This document shows positions 6,604 to 14,562 of a stretch of DNA of 16,982 nt, piece after piece (position 1 is the stretch's first letter; every line of letters begins with the position of its first letter). The translations under genes and the position numbers were made by a program. The stretch is taken from assembly GCA_007116755.1 (NCBI GenBank), contig SKHU01000073.1:1-16982 (forward strand). Direction: 5' to 3'. Source of the stretch: Alphaproteobacteria bacterium (GTDB lineage Bacteria; Pseudomonadota; Alphaproteobacteria; Micavibrionales; CSBR16-224). The notes beneath the pieces were generated by a model. It saw only the letters and a program-made list of their open reading frames with translations, had not been told where the DNA came from and searched no databases.

Positions 6604-7791
6604 TCAAAACGCGGCCGTAACCGTTTCCGGATCAATCGGCTCACCGTTCAGACGCAATTCGTAATAAGCCTGCTCCTGTGCCAGATGTCCGATTACCGCA
6701 CCTGCGGGAAGTTTTTTTCCGATCCGCGTTTCTGCCTGTTCCAGCCCTGCGATAAGGCTATGATAGCCGCCCTCATGTTCAACAATCAAGAGGTGATTAA
6801 AGTTTCTGAACGGGCCGGAAAATTTGACCGTGCCGCGATGCGGCAAAGTCACCTTGTCGCCTTTTGTTCCCGCCAGCACAAGGCCGCGGCTTTCCGTGCC
6901 GAGCGCATCTTTCTGCCCGAAATGCAAGACAACGCGTCCGTTCACGGGGTATTTGTGTGCGGTATGTGTCCGGGCGGGGAGGGCGGCGGCCTGAACGGCA
7001 GCCGCAGCCAAACGTTCCTGTGCGGCATTTACATTCGTTTGCGGGCTTTGATCCGGCACAGCTGCGGTTTCAATTGCCGGTATAGCGGGTCTGGGTTGCG
7101 GGCGGTGGGCAAAAATACGGCTCTTTTCTTTTTGCAGGGCGGATTTGTGCTGCGCCAGCTTTCCCTTTTGTGCTGCAAGAATTTTTTGCGTTGCGTCGAT
7201 CTGATGCAGGATATTGTCAATTTGCTCCTGTCTGAGTTTTAAGCGCTGGCGGTTTTCCTGCTGTTGGGATTCCAAAGCACGTTTTTCGTTTTCGGCTTGT
7301 GACAATTTGTTGCGATAGGCTGCACGGTGTGACAGGGTATCGTCCATCGCGCTTTCGGCCAGCCACTTGTTCCGCAATTCGCTTAATACGTCCCGCGGGT
7401 CGGCGAGCAAGGCCGGAGCATCGTAAACGGGGGCAAGAGGGGTATCGTAAACGGAAAGAAACGCCTGATCGGCCTGTTTCTGAAGTTTTGCGAGATGTTC
7501 TGTGAAGTTTTCAATCTGTCCGGCCATCTCGCCGTGCCGCTGTGCGATCGCCGCTTCATTGCCCTGCGGAGGAGAAGAATTACGCTGTAATGCGGCGCGG
7601 CGGCGATTTAACGCGGCGATTTCTTCTTCTGTTTCCTTGACGGCCGTGCGCATCTGTTCAATTTTTCTTTCCAGCGCGGCAATATTATCTGCGGCGGCGG
7701 AAGACGCTGAGTGCGGGAACAGTATAAAAACCGTCCCGAAAAACACGGGAAGAAAAACGGAGAGGAAGGTGTTTTTTCTCTTTTTTTTCAA
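6604..7791 (-). CDS. envC: EnvC-like murein hydrolase activator (degenerate LytM/M23 domain)
   Basis: This 395-residue secreted protein has a signal peptide (about 1-33, ending SASSAAA), a long coiled coil (about 36-115 and 150-228), a Pro/Ala/Gln-rich linker (about 230-275), and a C-terminal LytM/M23 domain (about 280-395). The zinc ligands of active LytM enzymes are gone. The H-x-G-x-D position reads SRGLVLAG (about 301-308), and the H-x-H position reads YYELR (about 376-380). This is the state of E. coli EnvC, which activates amidases rather than cutting murein itself. The start is a TTG (7791) with no clear Shine-Dalgarno; an in-frame stop shortly upstream and no ATG or GTG before the signal peptide leave little choice. 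It lies 44 bp after rlmH and upstream of ctpA. Confidence 0.9.
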   Translation of the reverse strand: MKKKRKNTFLSVFLPVFFGTVFILFPHSASSAAADNIAALERKIEQMRTAVKETEEEIAALNRRRAALQRNSSPPQGNEAAIAQRHGEMAGQIENFTEHLAKLQKQADQAFLSVYDTPLAPVYDAPALLADPRDVLSELRNKWLAESAMDDTLSHRAAYRNKLSQAENEKRALESQQQENRQRLKLRQEQIDNILHQIDATQKILAAQKGKLAQHKSALQKEKSRIFAHRPQPRPAIPAIETAAVPDQSPQTNVNAAQERLAAAAVQAAALPARTHTAHKYPVNGRVVLHFGQKDALGTESRGLVLAGTKGDKVTLPHRGTVKFSGPFRNFNHLLIVEHEGGYHSLIAGLEQAETRIGKKLPAGAVIGHLAQEQAYYELRLNGEPIDPETVTAAF

Positions 7792-7835
7792 TTTAGAAAC
7801 CGCAGTTACATGTCAAGATGTTGCGGACATCATCG

Positions 7836-8285
7836 TTATCCGCGGTGATAGGGGTGTCCGGCCAGAATTTGCTGGGCGCGGTACAGCTGTTCCAATATCA
7901 TAACCCGAACAAGCATATGCGGCCAAGTCTGTTTTCCGAAGGACAGCAAAAAATCCGCTTTTTTTCTAAAATCATCGGAAAAACCGTCAGCTCCGCCGAT
8001 GCAGAAGACAATCCGGCTGCGGCCGCTGTCGCGCCAGCCGGAAATTTTATCTGCGAATTCCGTGCTGCCGAGGGATTTTCCGCGTTCGTCAAGGGCGATC
8101 ATGATCTGCATATCCTGCGGCAGGGCTTCTATCATCAGCTTTTCGGTTTTTGCGGCATCAGCCTGTTTTCCCGCATCGATTTCACGCAGGGCAATCTGCC
8201 ACTGAAAACGCTTTTGGTACTCGTCAATCAGATCACGGATCGGGCGGTCGCGGCATTTCCCTGCGGCCAGAATATCAATTTTCAT
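7836..8285 (-). CDS. rlmH: 23S rRNA (pseudouridine1915-N3)-methyltransferase
   Basis: RlmH is a SPOUT-class methyltransferase that adds a methyl group to pseudouridine 1915 in helix 69 of 23S rRNA on assembled ribosomes. The 149-residue length is normal. The trefoil-knot SAM-binding region is clear: IALDERGKSLGS (about 62-73), FCIGGADGF (about 93-101) and the C-terminal block from LSFGKQTWPHMLVR to EQLYRAQQILAGHPYHRG. Its ATG overlaps the rsfS stop by 4 bp (ATGA, 8282-8285) and has little Shine-Dalgarno of its own, so translation is probably coupled to rsfS. The rsfS-rlmH pair is conserved very widely in bacteria. Confidence 0.97.
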   Translation of the reverse strand: MKIDILAAGKCRDRPIRDLIDEYQKRFQWQIALREIDAGKQADAAKTEKLMIEALPQDMQIMIALDERGKSLGSTEFADKISGWRDSGRSRIVFCIGGADGFSDDFRKKADFLLSFGKQTWPHMLVRVMILEQLYRAQQILAGHPYHRG

Positions 8286-8656
8286 GGGGTTTGCAGCTTG
8301 TCGGACGGGTAGGTCACGTTCCAGATATCTTCAATCGAATAAAATTTGCGCACTTCGGGCCGGAACAGGTGAATGATGATGTCGCCGCCATCCACCAAAA
8401 TCCAGTCGCCGCTCTGACGCCCCTCAATGCGCGGCTTGATGCCGTGCTCTTTGAGATGCTCCGAAATTTTTTCCGCAAGAGCCGTAATCTGGCGCGCCGA
8501 GCGACCGGAAGCGATCACCATATAATCGGCGATAGATGTTTTTCCGGCCAGATCAATCGTTACGATTTCCTCGGCCTTGTCCTGATCAAGAGCGTTGACA
8601 ACGCTGTCTTTCAGTTTTTCGGAGGGCGGCGCGGAGCCGTTTTTCTTTTTGGACAC
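8282..8656 (-). CDS. rsfS: Ribosomal silencing factor RsfS
   Basis: RsfS (RsfA/Iojap family) binds protein L14 of the 50S subunit and blocks joining with 30S, saving energy under starvation. The 124-residue protein shows the family fold blocks: VTIDLAGKTSIADYMVIASG (about 32-51), RSARQITALAEKI, EGRQSGDWILVDGGDIIIHL and FRPEVRKFYSIEDIW near the C-terminus. It starts at a GTG (8656), with a GAGG about 12 bp upstream, a long spacing that suggests modest translation. The gene usually upstream, nadD, is absent; instead hflK ends 35 bp before. It overlaps rlmH by 4 bp. Confidence 0.95.
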   Translation of the reverse strand: MSKKKNGSAPPSEKLKDSVVNALDQDKAEEIVTIDLAGKTSIADYMVIASGRSARQITALAEKISEHLKEHGIKPRIEGRQSGDWILVDGGDIIIHLFRPEVRKFYSIEDIWNVTYPSDKLQTP

Positions 8657-8691
8657 GTTTTGTTTCTGCCTCTTTTATAAGAAAACCCGGT

Positions 8692-9867
8692 TTAGCGTCC
8701 CGGCGGACGCTCTTTCAGAGCATCCAGCGGCAGGTAAGGGAGAACACCGGTGCCTTCGCCCCCGATGATAAACTTTTTGCTGCGCTGCATGATCTCCTGC
8801 ATGGTTTCAAGATACATACGCTTTGCCGTGACATCCTTGGCTTCGGCATAGGCTTTGTAAATATTGAGAAAACGTTCGGCATCACCCGTCGCGTTATTGA
8901 CGACTTCGGCTTTATAGGCTTCGGCCTGCTGGAGGATGCGTTCCGCTTCACCGCGTGCCTCGGGGAGGATGCGGTTGCGGTAGGCTTCCGCCTCGTTGCG
9001 CAGACGATCCTTATCGGCGCGTGCGCGCAGAACATCATCAAACGCGTCAACGACCTGTTCGGGCGGGTTGACCGCCTGAAGCTGGACTTCGTTGATCATG
9101 ACGCCTGATTCGTAATCATCCATCATTTCCTGCATCAATTCGCGGGTGAAGGCTTCAATCTCGCCACGTGCTTCGGCCAGCGCGCGCTGGATCTGGGTGC
9201 GACCGACGACCTCACGCATCGCGCTTTCCGCAACTTTTTTGATCGTGTCTTCGGGATTACGGATTTCAAACAGATATTTTCCGGCATCGGCAATGCGCCA
9301 CAACACGACAAAATTGATGTCGATGATATTCTCGTCCCCCGTGACCATCAGACTTTCACTGGGAACACTCACGCCTGCGCCGCCGCTGTCACGCGTTCCG
9401 CGTACCGGCACAGAGCCGCCGCGAAAGCCGATCTCGATTCGTCTTTCAAAAGTCACATTGACCTTATTGACCGTTTCAATCGGCCAGGGCATGTGATAAC
9501 CCAGACCCGAATGGGCCTGTGTGCGCGTCCATTCACCAAAACGGAGGATAACGGCATGTTCTTCCGGCAGAACGCGATAAAAACCGGTCAGCAGCCAGAT
9601 GCAGACAAGAGCAATCAGCAGAACGGCAATGCCGGGCTTGTGCTGTCCGGGGATAAAGCCGTTAAATCTTTCTTGAACCTGCCGGAACATGTCATCCATA
9701 TTCCCGCCGCCTCCGGAATAGGGGCGGTTTTGACTGCGTCCTGCGCCCGACCGGTCATCGCCGCCGTTCCAGCCGCCGTTGCCGCCGCCACTTCCACCGC
9801 TGCTACCGCCGGATTTTTTGCCGCCGCCAGAGCCCCACGGATTTTTTTTATCGCCTTTATTTGCCAT
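8692..9867 (-). CDS. hflK: HflK, SPFH/band-7 modulator of the FtsH protease
   Basis: HflK is a single-pass inner-membrane protein that, with HflC, forms a large periplasmic cage around FtsH hexamers. The 391-residue protein begins with a Gly/Ser/Asn-rich cytoplasmic tail (about 11-56), has a membrane helix at about 79-96, and then an SPFH domain starting RVLPEEHAVILRFGEW. The HflK-type MPWPIETV (about 125-132) and the long Ala/Glu/Arg-rich helix (about 265-330, with LPEARGEAERILQQAEAYK) identify it as HflK rather than HflC. ATG 9867 has AGAGGAAA about 8 bp ahead. HflK is normally followed directly by hflC, but here rsfS follows after 35 bp, so hflC is elsewhere or absent. Confidence 0.95.
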   Translation of the reverse strand: MANKGDKKNPWGSGGGKKSGGSSGGSGGGNGGWNGGDDRSGAGRSQNRPYSGGGGNMDDMFRQVQERFNGFIPGQHKPGIAVLLIALVCIWLLTGFYRVLPEEHAVILRFGEWTRTQAHSGLGYHMPWPIETVNKVNVTFERRIEIGFRGGSVPVRGTRDSGGAGVSVPSESLMVTGDENIIDINFVVLWRIADAGKYLFEIRNPEDTIKKVAESAMREVVGRTQIQRALAEARGEIEAFTRELMQEMMDDYESGVMINEVQLQAVNPPEQVVDAFDDVLRARADKDRLRNEAEAYRNRILPEARGEAERILQQAEAYKAEVVNNATGDAERFLNIYKAYAEAKDVTAKRMYLETMQEIMQRSKKFIIGGEGTGVLPYLPLDALKERPPGR

Positions 9868-9928
9868 TTTTCAGCTTTCCTCTGTTGTCTTGCGCGTTAT
9901 ATCCTGCCTTTTTCCAAGAGATAACTGT

Positions 9929-9957
9929 TTTTTAAATTTTAATCCTGAAACTGTCAA
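9929..9957 (-). promoter_or_regulatory. Candidate promoter of hflK
   Basis: On the minus strand, TTGACA (9952-9957) overlaps the stop codon of the IcmL-like gene and is followed after 17 bp by TAAAAA (9929-9934). The leader would be about 55 nt. The -35 is perfect and the -10 is a 4/6 match in an A/T-rich stretch. This would start the hflK-to-rppH unit independently of acnA. Confidence 0.4.
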
Positions 9958-10646
9958 GGTCTGCCGCGGCGGCCGCTGCCACGCGCGGGTGTCTGTGTCC
10001 GCCATCCGGAGATTGCGGCATGAAAATCGTTGCTACCTGCATCCTGACTTCTGGTCGGTGTGCGCGAAATGGCCAGAATAAGAGACAGGGTTGTCGTGGC
10101 GGCCGGAGTGTCACCGGAAGGTCGCCCGTAAGCATCCGTAGGATAGAAGCTGAGCAGAATAGGGATTTCGACTTCCCAGCGATAGACACCGCCGACAGGT
10201 CCGTCGCGCGGCAGAACGTAAGATTGTCCGCTGACGACTGAAATCAACTGGTAACGCTGTTCGATCACGCGGTCAATCAACCGTGTGCCGTTGGCAAAGG
10301 CGTTAAATTCATCCCAGCCGCTTTGAACAAAATAGTGTTTGATGTCTTCCATATGCTCATGGAGGTTGTTTGCCCCGAATGATAGAATATTCGCGGCGGT
10401 TTCCGCTGCCCAAAGCTGAATTTCCAGCTTTGTTCTGTGCGGAATGGACAGATCCGTGTCGACATTCCTGTCCCGCCCGTATTGCAGAAAGTCGGGTAAT
10501 GTACCGGATGGCTGATCGCCCCATTGAATGTCGCTGCCTTCTTCCGATGGCGGGGGCGGTGCCGATCCGGGCGCGGAAACGCCGGCCGTCAGCAGGAAAG
10601 TGCCGCATATCAAAAGAGTTGTTAAAAACTTTCTCATGTCTTTCAT
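9954..10646 (-). CDS. IcmL/DotI-like secreted protein (orphan type IVB secretion family member)
   Basis: This 230-residue protein has an N-terminal signal peptide (about 1-25, FLTTLLICGTFLLTAGVSA). A disordered Pro/Gly/Ser-rich stretch (about 26-55) follows. The domain at about 72-214 matches my memory of the DotI/IcmL/TraM family (PF11393). The matching points in order are the tryptophan at 79, ANILSFGANNL (about 85-95), YFVQSGWDEFNAF (about 105-117), a helix to VIEQRYQLISVVSG (about 127-140), GGVYRWEVEIPILLSF (about 152-167) and LSLILAISRTPT (about 187-198). DotI is a periplasmic-domain subunit of the Dot/Icm and conjugative IncI machines. No other dot/icm or tra gene is present, and this copy appears cleaved and soluble rather than anchored. 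ATG 10646 and ATG 10637 are both possible starts; neither has a good Shine-Dalgarno. The C-terminus is basic (ARGSGRRGRP). Confidence 0.72.
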   Translation of the reverse strand: MKDMRKFLTTLLICGTFLLTAGVSAPGSAPPPPSEEGSDIQWGDQPSGTLPDFLQYGRDRNVDTDLSIPHRTKLEIQLWAAETAANILSFGANNLHEHMEDIKHYFVQSGWDEFNAFANGTRLIDRVIEQRYQLISVVSGQSYVLPRDGPVGGVYRWEVEIPILLSFYPTDAYGRPSGDTPAATTTLSLILAISRTPTRSQDAGSNDFHAAISGWRTQTPARGSGRRGRP

Positions 10647-10688
10647 TATTTCATATTGTTATTAAAACACGGTTTACAAGGCAGTGTT

Positions 10689-13448
10689 TTAGGCTGCGGC
10701 TTTTTCCTCTTCGGCCATGCTGCGCAGAACGCAATGCAGGATGCCTCCGTGACGATAATACTCCAGCTCGTCCTCGGTATCAATACGGCATAGCACGGAA
10801 ATATCCTCCGTTGTCCCGTTTCTGCGGCGGATGGTCAGAGTCAGTTCCGATTGCGGGCGCAATTTGTCAAGTCCGCCGATATCAAAACGCTCTTCCCCTG
10901 TCAGTTTCAGCGTTTCGCGGCTTGTGCCGTCTTTGAATTGCAGCGGCAAAACCCCCATACCGACAAGGTTGGAGCGGTGGATGCGCTCGAAGCTTTCGGC
11001 GATCACGGCCTTGACACCAAGAAGCCGCGTCCCTTTCGCTGCCCAGTCGCGGCTGGATCCCGTGCCGTATTCCTTGCCGGCAATGACGACCAGCGGAACG
11101 CCGTCCGCAACATATTTCATCGCCGCGTCATAGATCGACATTTCCTCGCCGCTGGGCACATGTTTCGTGAAGCCGCCCTCCGTTCCGGGGACGAGTTCGT
11201 TGCGGATGCGGACATTGGCGAATGTGCCGCGCATCATCACCTCGTGATTGCCGCGGCGTGAACCGAAGGAGTTGAAGTCGCGCGGCGGCACCTGCCGTTC
11301 TTCCAGATAATTTCCGGCAGGGCTGCCCTGTTTGATGGAGCCGGCAGGCGAGATGTGATCCGTGGTGACGGAATCGCCCAGCATCGCCAGCATATACGCA
11401 TCTTCAATATCTTCAACTTTGCCGGGATCCATCGTGATCCCTTCAAAAAACGGCGGATTCTGCACATAGGTGGAGGCGGCGTTCCATTCATAGGTTTTGC
11501 CGCCGGAGGATTTGACTTGCTGCCATTCTTCCGGCCCTTCGAACACGTTGCCGTAGCGCTGCTTGAACATTTCCGGCGTGATGGAGGCTTCCAGAACTTT
11601 TTGCAATTCCGCATTCGACGGCCAGATATCTTTCAGATATACGTCGTTGCCGTCTTTGTCCTGCCCGACCGGGTCTTTATAAAGATCGATATTCATCGAT
11701 CCGGCAATCGCATAGGCGACAACCAGCGGCGGCGAGGCAAGATAATTGGCTTTCACAAACGGGTGAATACGACCTTCAAAATTCCTGTTGCCCGACAGAA
11801 CGCCGGCGACGGTCAGGTCATGCGCCTGTATCGTCTCTTCAATCGGCGCGGCAAGTGGGCCGGAATTGCCGATGCAGGTTGTGCAGCCGTAACCGACAAG
11901 GTTGAAGCCGAGCCCGTCGAGATCATCCTGCAATCCGGCTCTTTCAAGATAGTCGCTGACGACCTGTGATCCGGGGGCAAGCGAGGTTTTGACCCACGGC
12001 TTGACCTGCAGACCTTTTTCCAAAGCGTTGCGCGCAACAAGCCCTGCCGCCAGCATGACGCTGGGGTTGGAGGTGTTGGTGCAGCTGGTAATTGCGGCAA
12101 TCGTGACATGGCCGTGATCAATTTTGTAATCTTCGCCCTTGACGGCGAAACCGCCGCTTCCGGTCTCTGTGCCGTCTGCGGGGCCGCCTTCGGAAACGAA
12201 TGCCGCCTCTGCTCCCGTCGGGGCGTTACCGAGTTCGGAGGCAAGGAACGTCTTGAAGGATGCGGCCGCTTCGCTCAGCAGAATACGGTCTTGCGGGCGT
12301 TTCGGGCCGGCAATCGACGGTTCGACGGTGGAAATATCAAGCTCCAGCGTCACGGTGAAAGCGGGTTCGGGCGTATCGGCATCCCGCCACATCCCCTGTT
12401 CTTTTGCGTAGGTTTCGACCAGTTCAACCGCTTCCTCGCGTCCGGTAAAGCGCAGATAGCGCAGGGTTTCTTTATCAATCGGGAAAAATCCGCAGGTTGC
12501 GCCGTATTCGGGTGCCATATTGCTGATGGTCGCGCGGTCGGCAAGGCTGAGATGATCAAGGCCGTCGCCGTAAAATTCAACGAATTTCCCGACGACACCT
12601 TTTGCACGCAGCATCTGTGTGACGGTCAAAACAAGATCGGTTGCGGTCGTGCCTTCTTTCAGGCTGCCCGTCAGCTTGAAACCGACGACTTCGGGAATCA
12701 GCATCGAAACGGGCTGGCCGAGCATGGCGGCCTCGGCCTCGATACCGCCGACACCCCAGCCCAGCACGGCCAGACCGTTGACCATCGTCGTATGGCTGTC
12801 CGTGCCGACCAGCGTATCGGGATAGGCGACCTCGCGCCCTGTGCGGTTTTCATCGGCGCTGTGCCAGACGGTTTTGGCCAGATATTCCAGATTGACCTGA
12901 TGGCAGATGCCTGTTCCGGGCGGGACGACGCGGAAATTGCGGAAAGCTTTTGCTCCCCAGCGCAGGAATTCATACCGCTCGCCATTGCGTTCAAATTCGC
13001 GTTTTACATTGGCAAGAAAAGAATTCGGACCGCCGAAACTGTCCACCATCACCGAATGGTCAATGACCAGATCGACGCTGCTTTTCGGATTGATTTTTTC
13101 AGGATCGCCGCCCAGCTTGACCATCGCATCGCGCATGGCGGCCAGATCGACAACGGCGGGAACGCCTGTGAAATCCTGCATCAACACGCGTGCGGGACGA
13201 CAGGCAATCTCGCGCGGATTTTTTTTCTCTTTCAGCCAGTCGGCCACAGCCTGCACATCCTCGGTGCTGACGCTGCGCCCGTCTTCAAAACGCAAAAGAT
13301 TTTCCAGCAGCACTTTCAGGGAGAAGGGCAGGCGCGAGATATCGCCGATTTTCTCCGCCGCGGCGGGCAGGCTGAAATAATCATATTCCTTTCCGCCGGC
13401 TTCGAGTGTTTTGCGTGTTTTCAGGCTGTCGCGTCCCGTTGCTGTCAT
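10689..13448 (-). CDS. acnA: Aconitate hydratase A
   Basis: Aconitase isomerises citrate to isocitrate through cis-aconitate in the TCA cycle, using a [4Fe-4S] cluster. The protein belongs to the AcnA/IRP1 type. Cluster cysteines are in SCTNTSNP (C456) and [14 protein letters not shown] (C522, C525). Other landmarks are [33 protein letters not shown] and [14 protein letters not shown] in the swivelling C-terminal domain. I place the start at ATG 13448 (919 residues, beginning [15 protein letters not shown]). AAGGAGG lies 9 bp before it, while the alternative ATG at 13457 directly abuts that same Shine-Dalgarno with no spacing. The N-terminus then matches the usual alphaproteobacterial form. 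It heads the minus-strand block, 42 bp ahead of the IcmL-like gene and divergent from the cold-shock gene. Confidence 0.97.
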   Translation of the reverse strand: MTATGRDSLKTRKTLEAGGKEYDYFSLPAAAEKIGDISRLPFSLKVLLENLLRFEDGRSVSTEDVQAVADWLKEKKNPREIACRPARVLMQDFTGVPAVVDLAAMRDAMVKLGGDPEKINPKSSVDLVIDHSVMVDSFGGPNSFLANVKREFERNGERYEFLRWGAKAFRNFRVVPPGTGICHQVNLEYLAKTVWHSADENRTGREVAYPDTLVGTDSHTTMVNGLAVLGWGVGGIEAEAAMLGQPVSMLIPEVVGFKLTGSLKEGTTATDLVLTVTQMLRAKGVVGKFVEFYGDGLDHLSLADRATISNMAPEYGATCGFFPIDKETLRYLRFTGREEAVELVETYAKEQGMWRDADTPEPAFTVTLELDISTVEPSIAGPKRPQDRILLSEAAASFKTFLASELGNAPTGAEAAFVSEGGPADGTETGSGGFAVKGEDYKIDHGHVTIAAITSCTNTSNPSVMLAAGLVARNALEKGLQVKPWVKTSLAPGSQVVSDYLERAGLQDDLDGLGFNLVGYGCTTCIGNSGPLAAPIEETIQAHDLTVAGVLSGNRNFEGRIHPFVKANYLASPPLVVAYAIAGSMNIDLYKDPVGQDKDGNDVYLKDIWPSNAELQKVLEASITPEMFKQRYGNVFEGPEEWQQVKSSGGKTYEWNAASTYVQNPPFFEGITMDPGKVEDIEDAYMLAMLGDSVTTDHISPAGSIKQGSPAGNYLEERQVPPRDFNSFGSRRGNHEVMMRGTFANVRIRNELVPGTEGGFTKHVPSGEEMSIYDAAMKYVADGVPLVVIAGKEYGTGSSRDWAAKGTRLLGVKAVIAESFERIHRSNLVGMGVLPLQFKDGTSRETLKLTGEERFDIGGLDKLRPQSELTLTIRRRNGTTEDISVLCRIDTEDELEYYRHGGILHCVLRSMAEEEKAAA

Positions 13449-13468
13449 TCTCTTCATCCTCCTTGAGA

Positions 13469-13497
13469 TATCGAAGACTTCCTTTAAAGATTGTCAA
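13469..13497 (-). promoter_or_regulatory. Candidate acnA promoter
   Basis: On the minus strand, TTGACA (13492-13497) and TCGATA (13469-13474) are 17 bp apart. The predicted transcript start would fall at or beside the AAGGAGG Shine-Dalgarno, leaving a very short leader. Either acnA has a minimal leader or the true promoter lies further upstream in the 13500-13580 stretch. Confidence 0.35.
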
Positions 13498-13585
13498 CAC
13501 TTTGCCATTTTTGTCCGCACAAGACAAGTGCCTAGGCTCACCCGCGCCAATCCCGCATTATTTTTTCCCGCAGCGGCGTTTTTTG

Positions 13586-13614
13586 TTGACTTTGAGGGTG
13601 AAAATATGTTTATT
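13586..13614 (+). promoter_or_regulatory. Candidate promoter of the cold-shock gene
   Basis: TTGACT (13586-13591) is followed after 17 bp by TTTATT (13609-13614). The start would be near 13621, giving a leader of roughly 155 nt before the ATG at 13777. A long leader is typical of cold-shock mRNAs. Confidence 0.45.
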
Positions 13615-13620
13615 GAACAT

Positions 13621-13776
13621 GCGTTTGATTATAAAGCTATACGATATCCCTTGAGTTCCTTCTATCAAATAGTTCGGCTGACTAAGGGTAAACGGCGTAA
13701 GCCTTTATCAGATGAGAAAATCGGTCGCGAGGTTGCGGCTGAATCAATACCGATATTTGCAATAAGGAGAGATCTC
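13621..13776 (+). promoter_or_regulatory. Long structured 5' leader of the cold-shock gene
   Basis: This stretch holds no gene I can support. It contains a hairpin at 13687-13709, with stem GGTAAAcGGC against GCCTTTATC, one bulged C and a GTAA (GNRA) tetraloop. The Shine-Dalgarno AAGGAG is at 13764-13769, 7 bp before the ATG. In known cold-shock genes the leader acts as an RNA thermosensor or stabiliser; that role here is inferred from length and structure. Confidence 0.45.
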
Positions 13777-13983
13777 ATGGCAACCGGTACAGTAAAATGG
13801 TTTAACCCGACAAAGGGTTTTGGTTTCATCGAACCGTCAGACGGCGGCAGTGACGTGTTTGTTCACATCAGTGCTGTTGAACAGGCAGGTCTGCGCGGCT
13901 TGAACGAAGGCCAAAAGATCGAATATGAAGTCAAAGAAGAACGGGGCAAGCAAGCTGCTTGTAACCTGAAAGAAGTTGCTTAA
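13777..13983 (+). CDS. cspA: Cold-shock protein (CspA family)
   Basis: This 68-residue single cold-shock domain protein binds single-stranded RNA and DNA and melts RNA structure. RNP1 (KGFGFIEP, 13-20) and RNP2 (VFVHIS, 27-32) are intact, and the opening [18 protein letters not shown] is typical of the family. The frame is open upstream without a stop for more than 350 bases, but the domain starts exactly at this ATG and AAGGAG lies 7 bp ahead, so no N-terminal extension is needed. It is monocistronic: an intrinsic terminator begins 28 bp after the stop. It is divergent from acnA. Whether it is cold-induced or constitutive cannot be told from the protein. Confidence 0.96.
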   Translation: MATGTVKWFNPTKGFGFIEPSDGGSDVFVHISAVEQAGLRGLNEGQKIEYEVKEERGKQAACNLKEVA

Positions 13984-14010
13984 ATCAGCAGCCTTTTTAG
14001 AATTCAAGAG

Positions 14011-14042
14011 AAAACGGGCGGAACTTCACCGCCCGTTTTTTT
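14011..14042 (+). terminator. Intrinsic terminator of the cold-shock gene
   Basis: An 11-bp stem (AAAACGGGCGG, 14011-14021, against CCGCCCGTTTT, 14029-14039) with a 7-nt loop runs straight into a T tract ending at 14042. It is strong and unidirectional for the plus strand. Confidence 0.93.
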
Positions 14043-14077
14043 ATGCTTGAATCGATCTCAAGAGCTGTGCGCGATTA

Positions 14078-14106
14078 TTGACAACAGGGCGGAAAAGGCG
14101 TAGAAG
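14078..14106 (+). promoter_or_regulatory. Promoter of the small membrane protein-ahcY unit
   Basis: TTGACA (14078-14083) and TAGAAG (14101-14106) are 17 bp apart, just after the cold-shock terminator. The predicted leader is about 46 nt to the ATG at 14159. The first TTG of this -35 could be misread as a start codon for a longer protein. Confidence 0.55.
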
Positions 14107-14158
14107 TGCGGCCATAGGTCAGACAGAGGCCAAACGGAAAAGTCAGGGAAAAGATATT

Positions 14159-14503
14159 ATGAGCAGGAAAAACAGGCTGGTTGGTGCGTTTGCAATTGCC
14201 GCAATGCTTGGCGGCGGCGTTTATACCGGTACAGGGGCGTATCAAAGCCTGAGCGGCAATCTCAATGACCGCGACGGGCGGCAGGCCGTGGAAAAATGCG
14301 TGCAGCAGGGCGGCGAATGCACAATCGAGGAATTCAGGAAAGCGGCGGAGTTTTCCCACGCGCAGGACAAGGCCGGAGAGAAAATTATCATCGGCAATTC
14401 ACTGTTTCTATCCGGCGCGGCTTTGCTGCTGGTCGGCGGAATCGGCGGTGCGGTACGTTCGCGCCGTGAAACGCCAAAAAAACCGCCGCAGCCCAAACAC
14501 TGA
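14159..14503 (+). CDS. Small two-helix membrane protein, unknown function
   Basis: This 114-residue protein starts at ATG 14159, with AGGGA about 9-10 bp ahead. A longer reading from TTG 14078 would begin inside the -35 box and is rejected. Hydrophobic helices lie at about 6-27 (LVGAFAIAAMLGGGVYTGTGAY) and about 81-103 (NSLFLSGAALLLVGGIGG). The basic N- and C-termini (MSRKNR; RSRRETPKKPPQPKH) are predicted to be cytoplasmic. The central roughly 50 residues, with a Cys pair in KCVQQGGECT, would then be periplasmic, where the cysteines could form a disulphide. I recognise no family. It precedes ahcY by 59 bp on the same strand with no terminator between, so the two are probably co-transcribed. 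Confidence 0.7.
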   Translation: MSRKNRLVGAFAIAAMLGGGVYTGTGAYQSLSGNLNDRDGRQAVEKCVQQGGECTIEEFRKAAEFSHAQDKAGEKIIIGNSLFLSGAALLLVGGIGGAVRSRRETPKKPPQPKH

Positions 14504-14562
14504 ATTACAGACTATAAGAATCACAGAGTAAAAACGATCACTGAAAACATGAGGAGTATGAT

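Noticed and set aside
9690..9860. G/C-rich, repeat-like stretch in the start of hflK
   Set aside because: It encodes the Gly/Ser-rich tail typical of HflK proteins and is not a separate repeat element.
13449..13457. ATG at 13457 as the acnA start
   Set aside because: It abuts the Shine-Dalgarno AAGGAGG with zero spacing, while ATG 13448 is 9 bp away and gives the usual N-terminus.
12108..13466. Plus-strand open frame of about 450 codons opposite acnA
   Set aside because: It mirrors the codon pattern of acnA on the other strand, has no ribosome site, and its translation resembles nothing; acnA is unambiguous.
13411..13776. Long open frame continuous with the cold-shock gene, suggesting an N-terminal extension of about 120 residues
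   Set aside because: The cold-shock domain starts exactly at ATG 13777 with a good Shine-Dalgarno. The upstream part overlaps the acnA start region in antisense and looks like no known protein; it is better read as untranslated leader.
14078..14158. TTG start at 14078 adding 27 residues to the small membrane protein before ahcY
   Set aside because: It is again the start of a TTGACA -35 box; ATG 14159 has its own ribosome site.
14504..14562. Possible SAH riboswitch upstream of ahcY
   Set aside because: The gap is only 59 bp and A-rich, and it lacks the conserved GC-rich core expected of SAH riboswitches.
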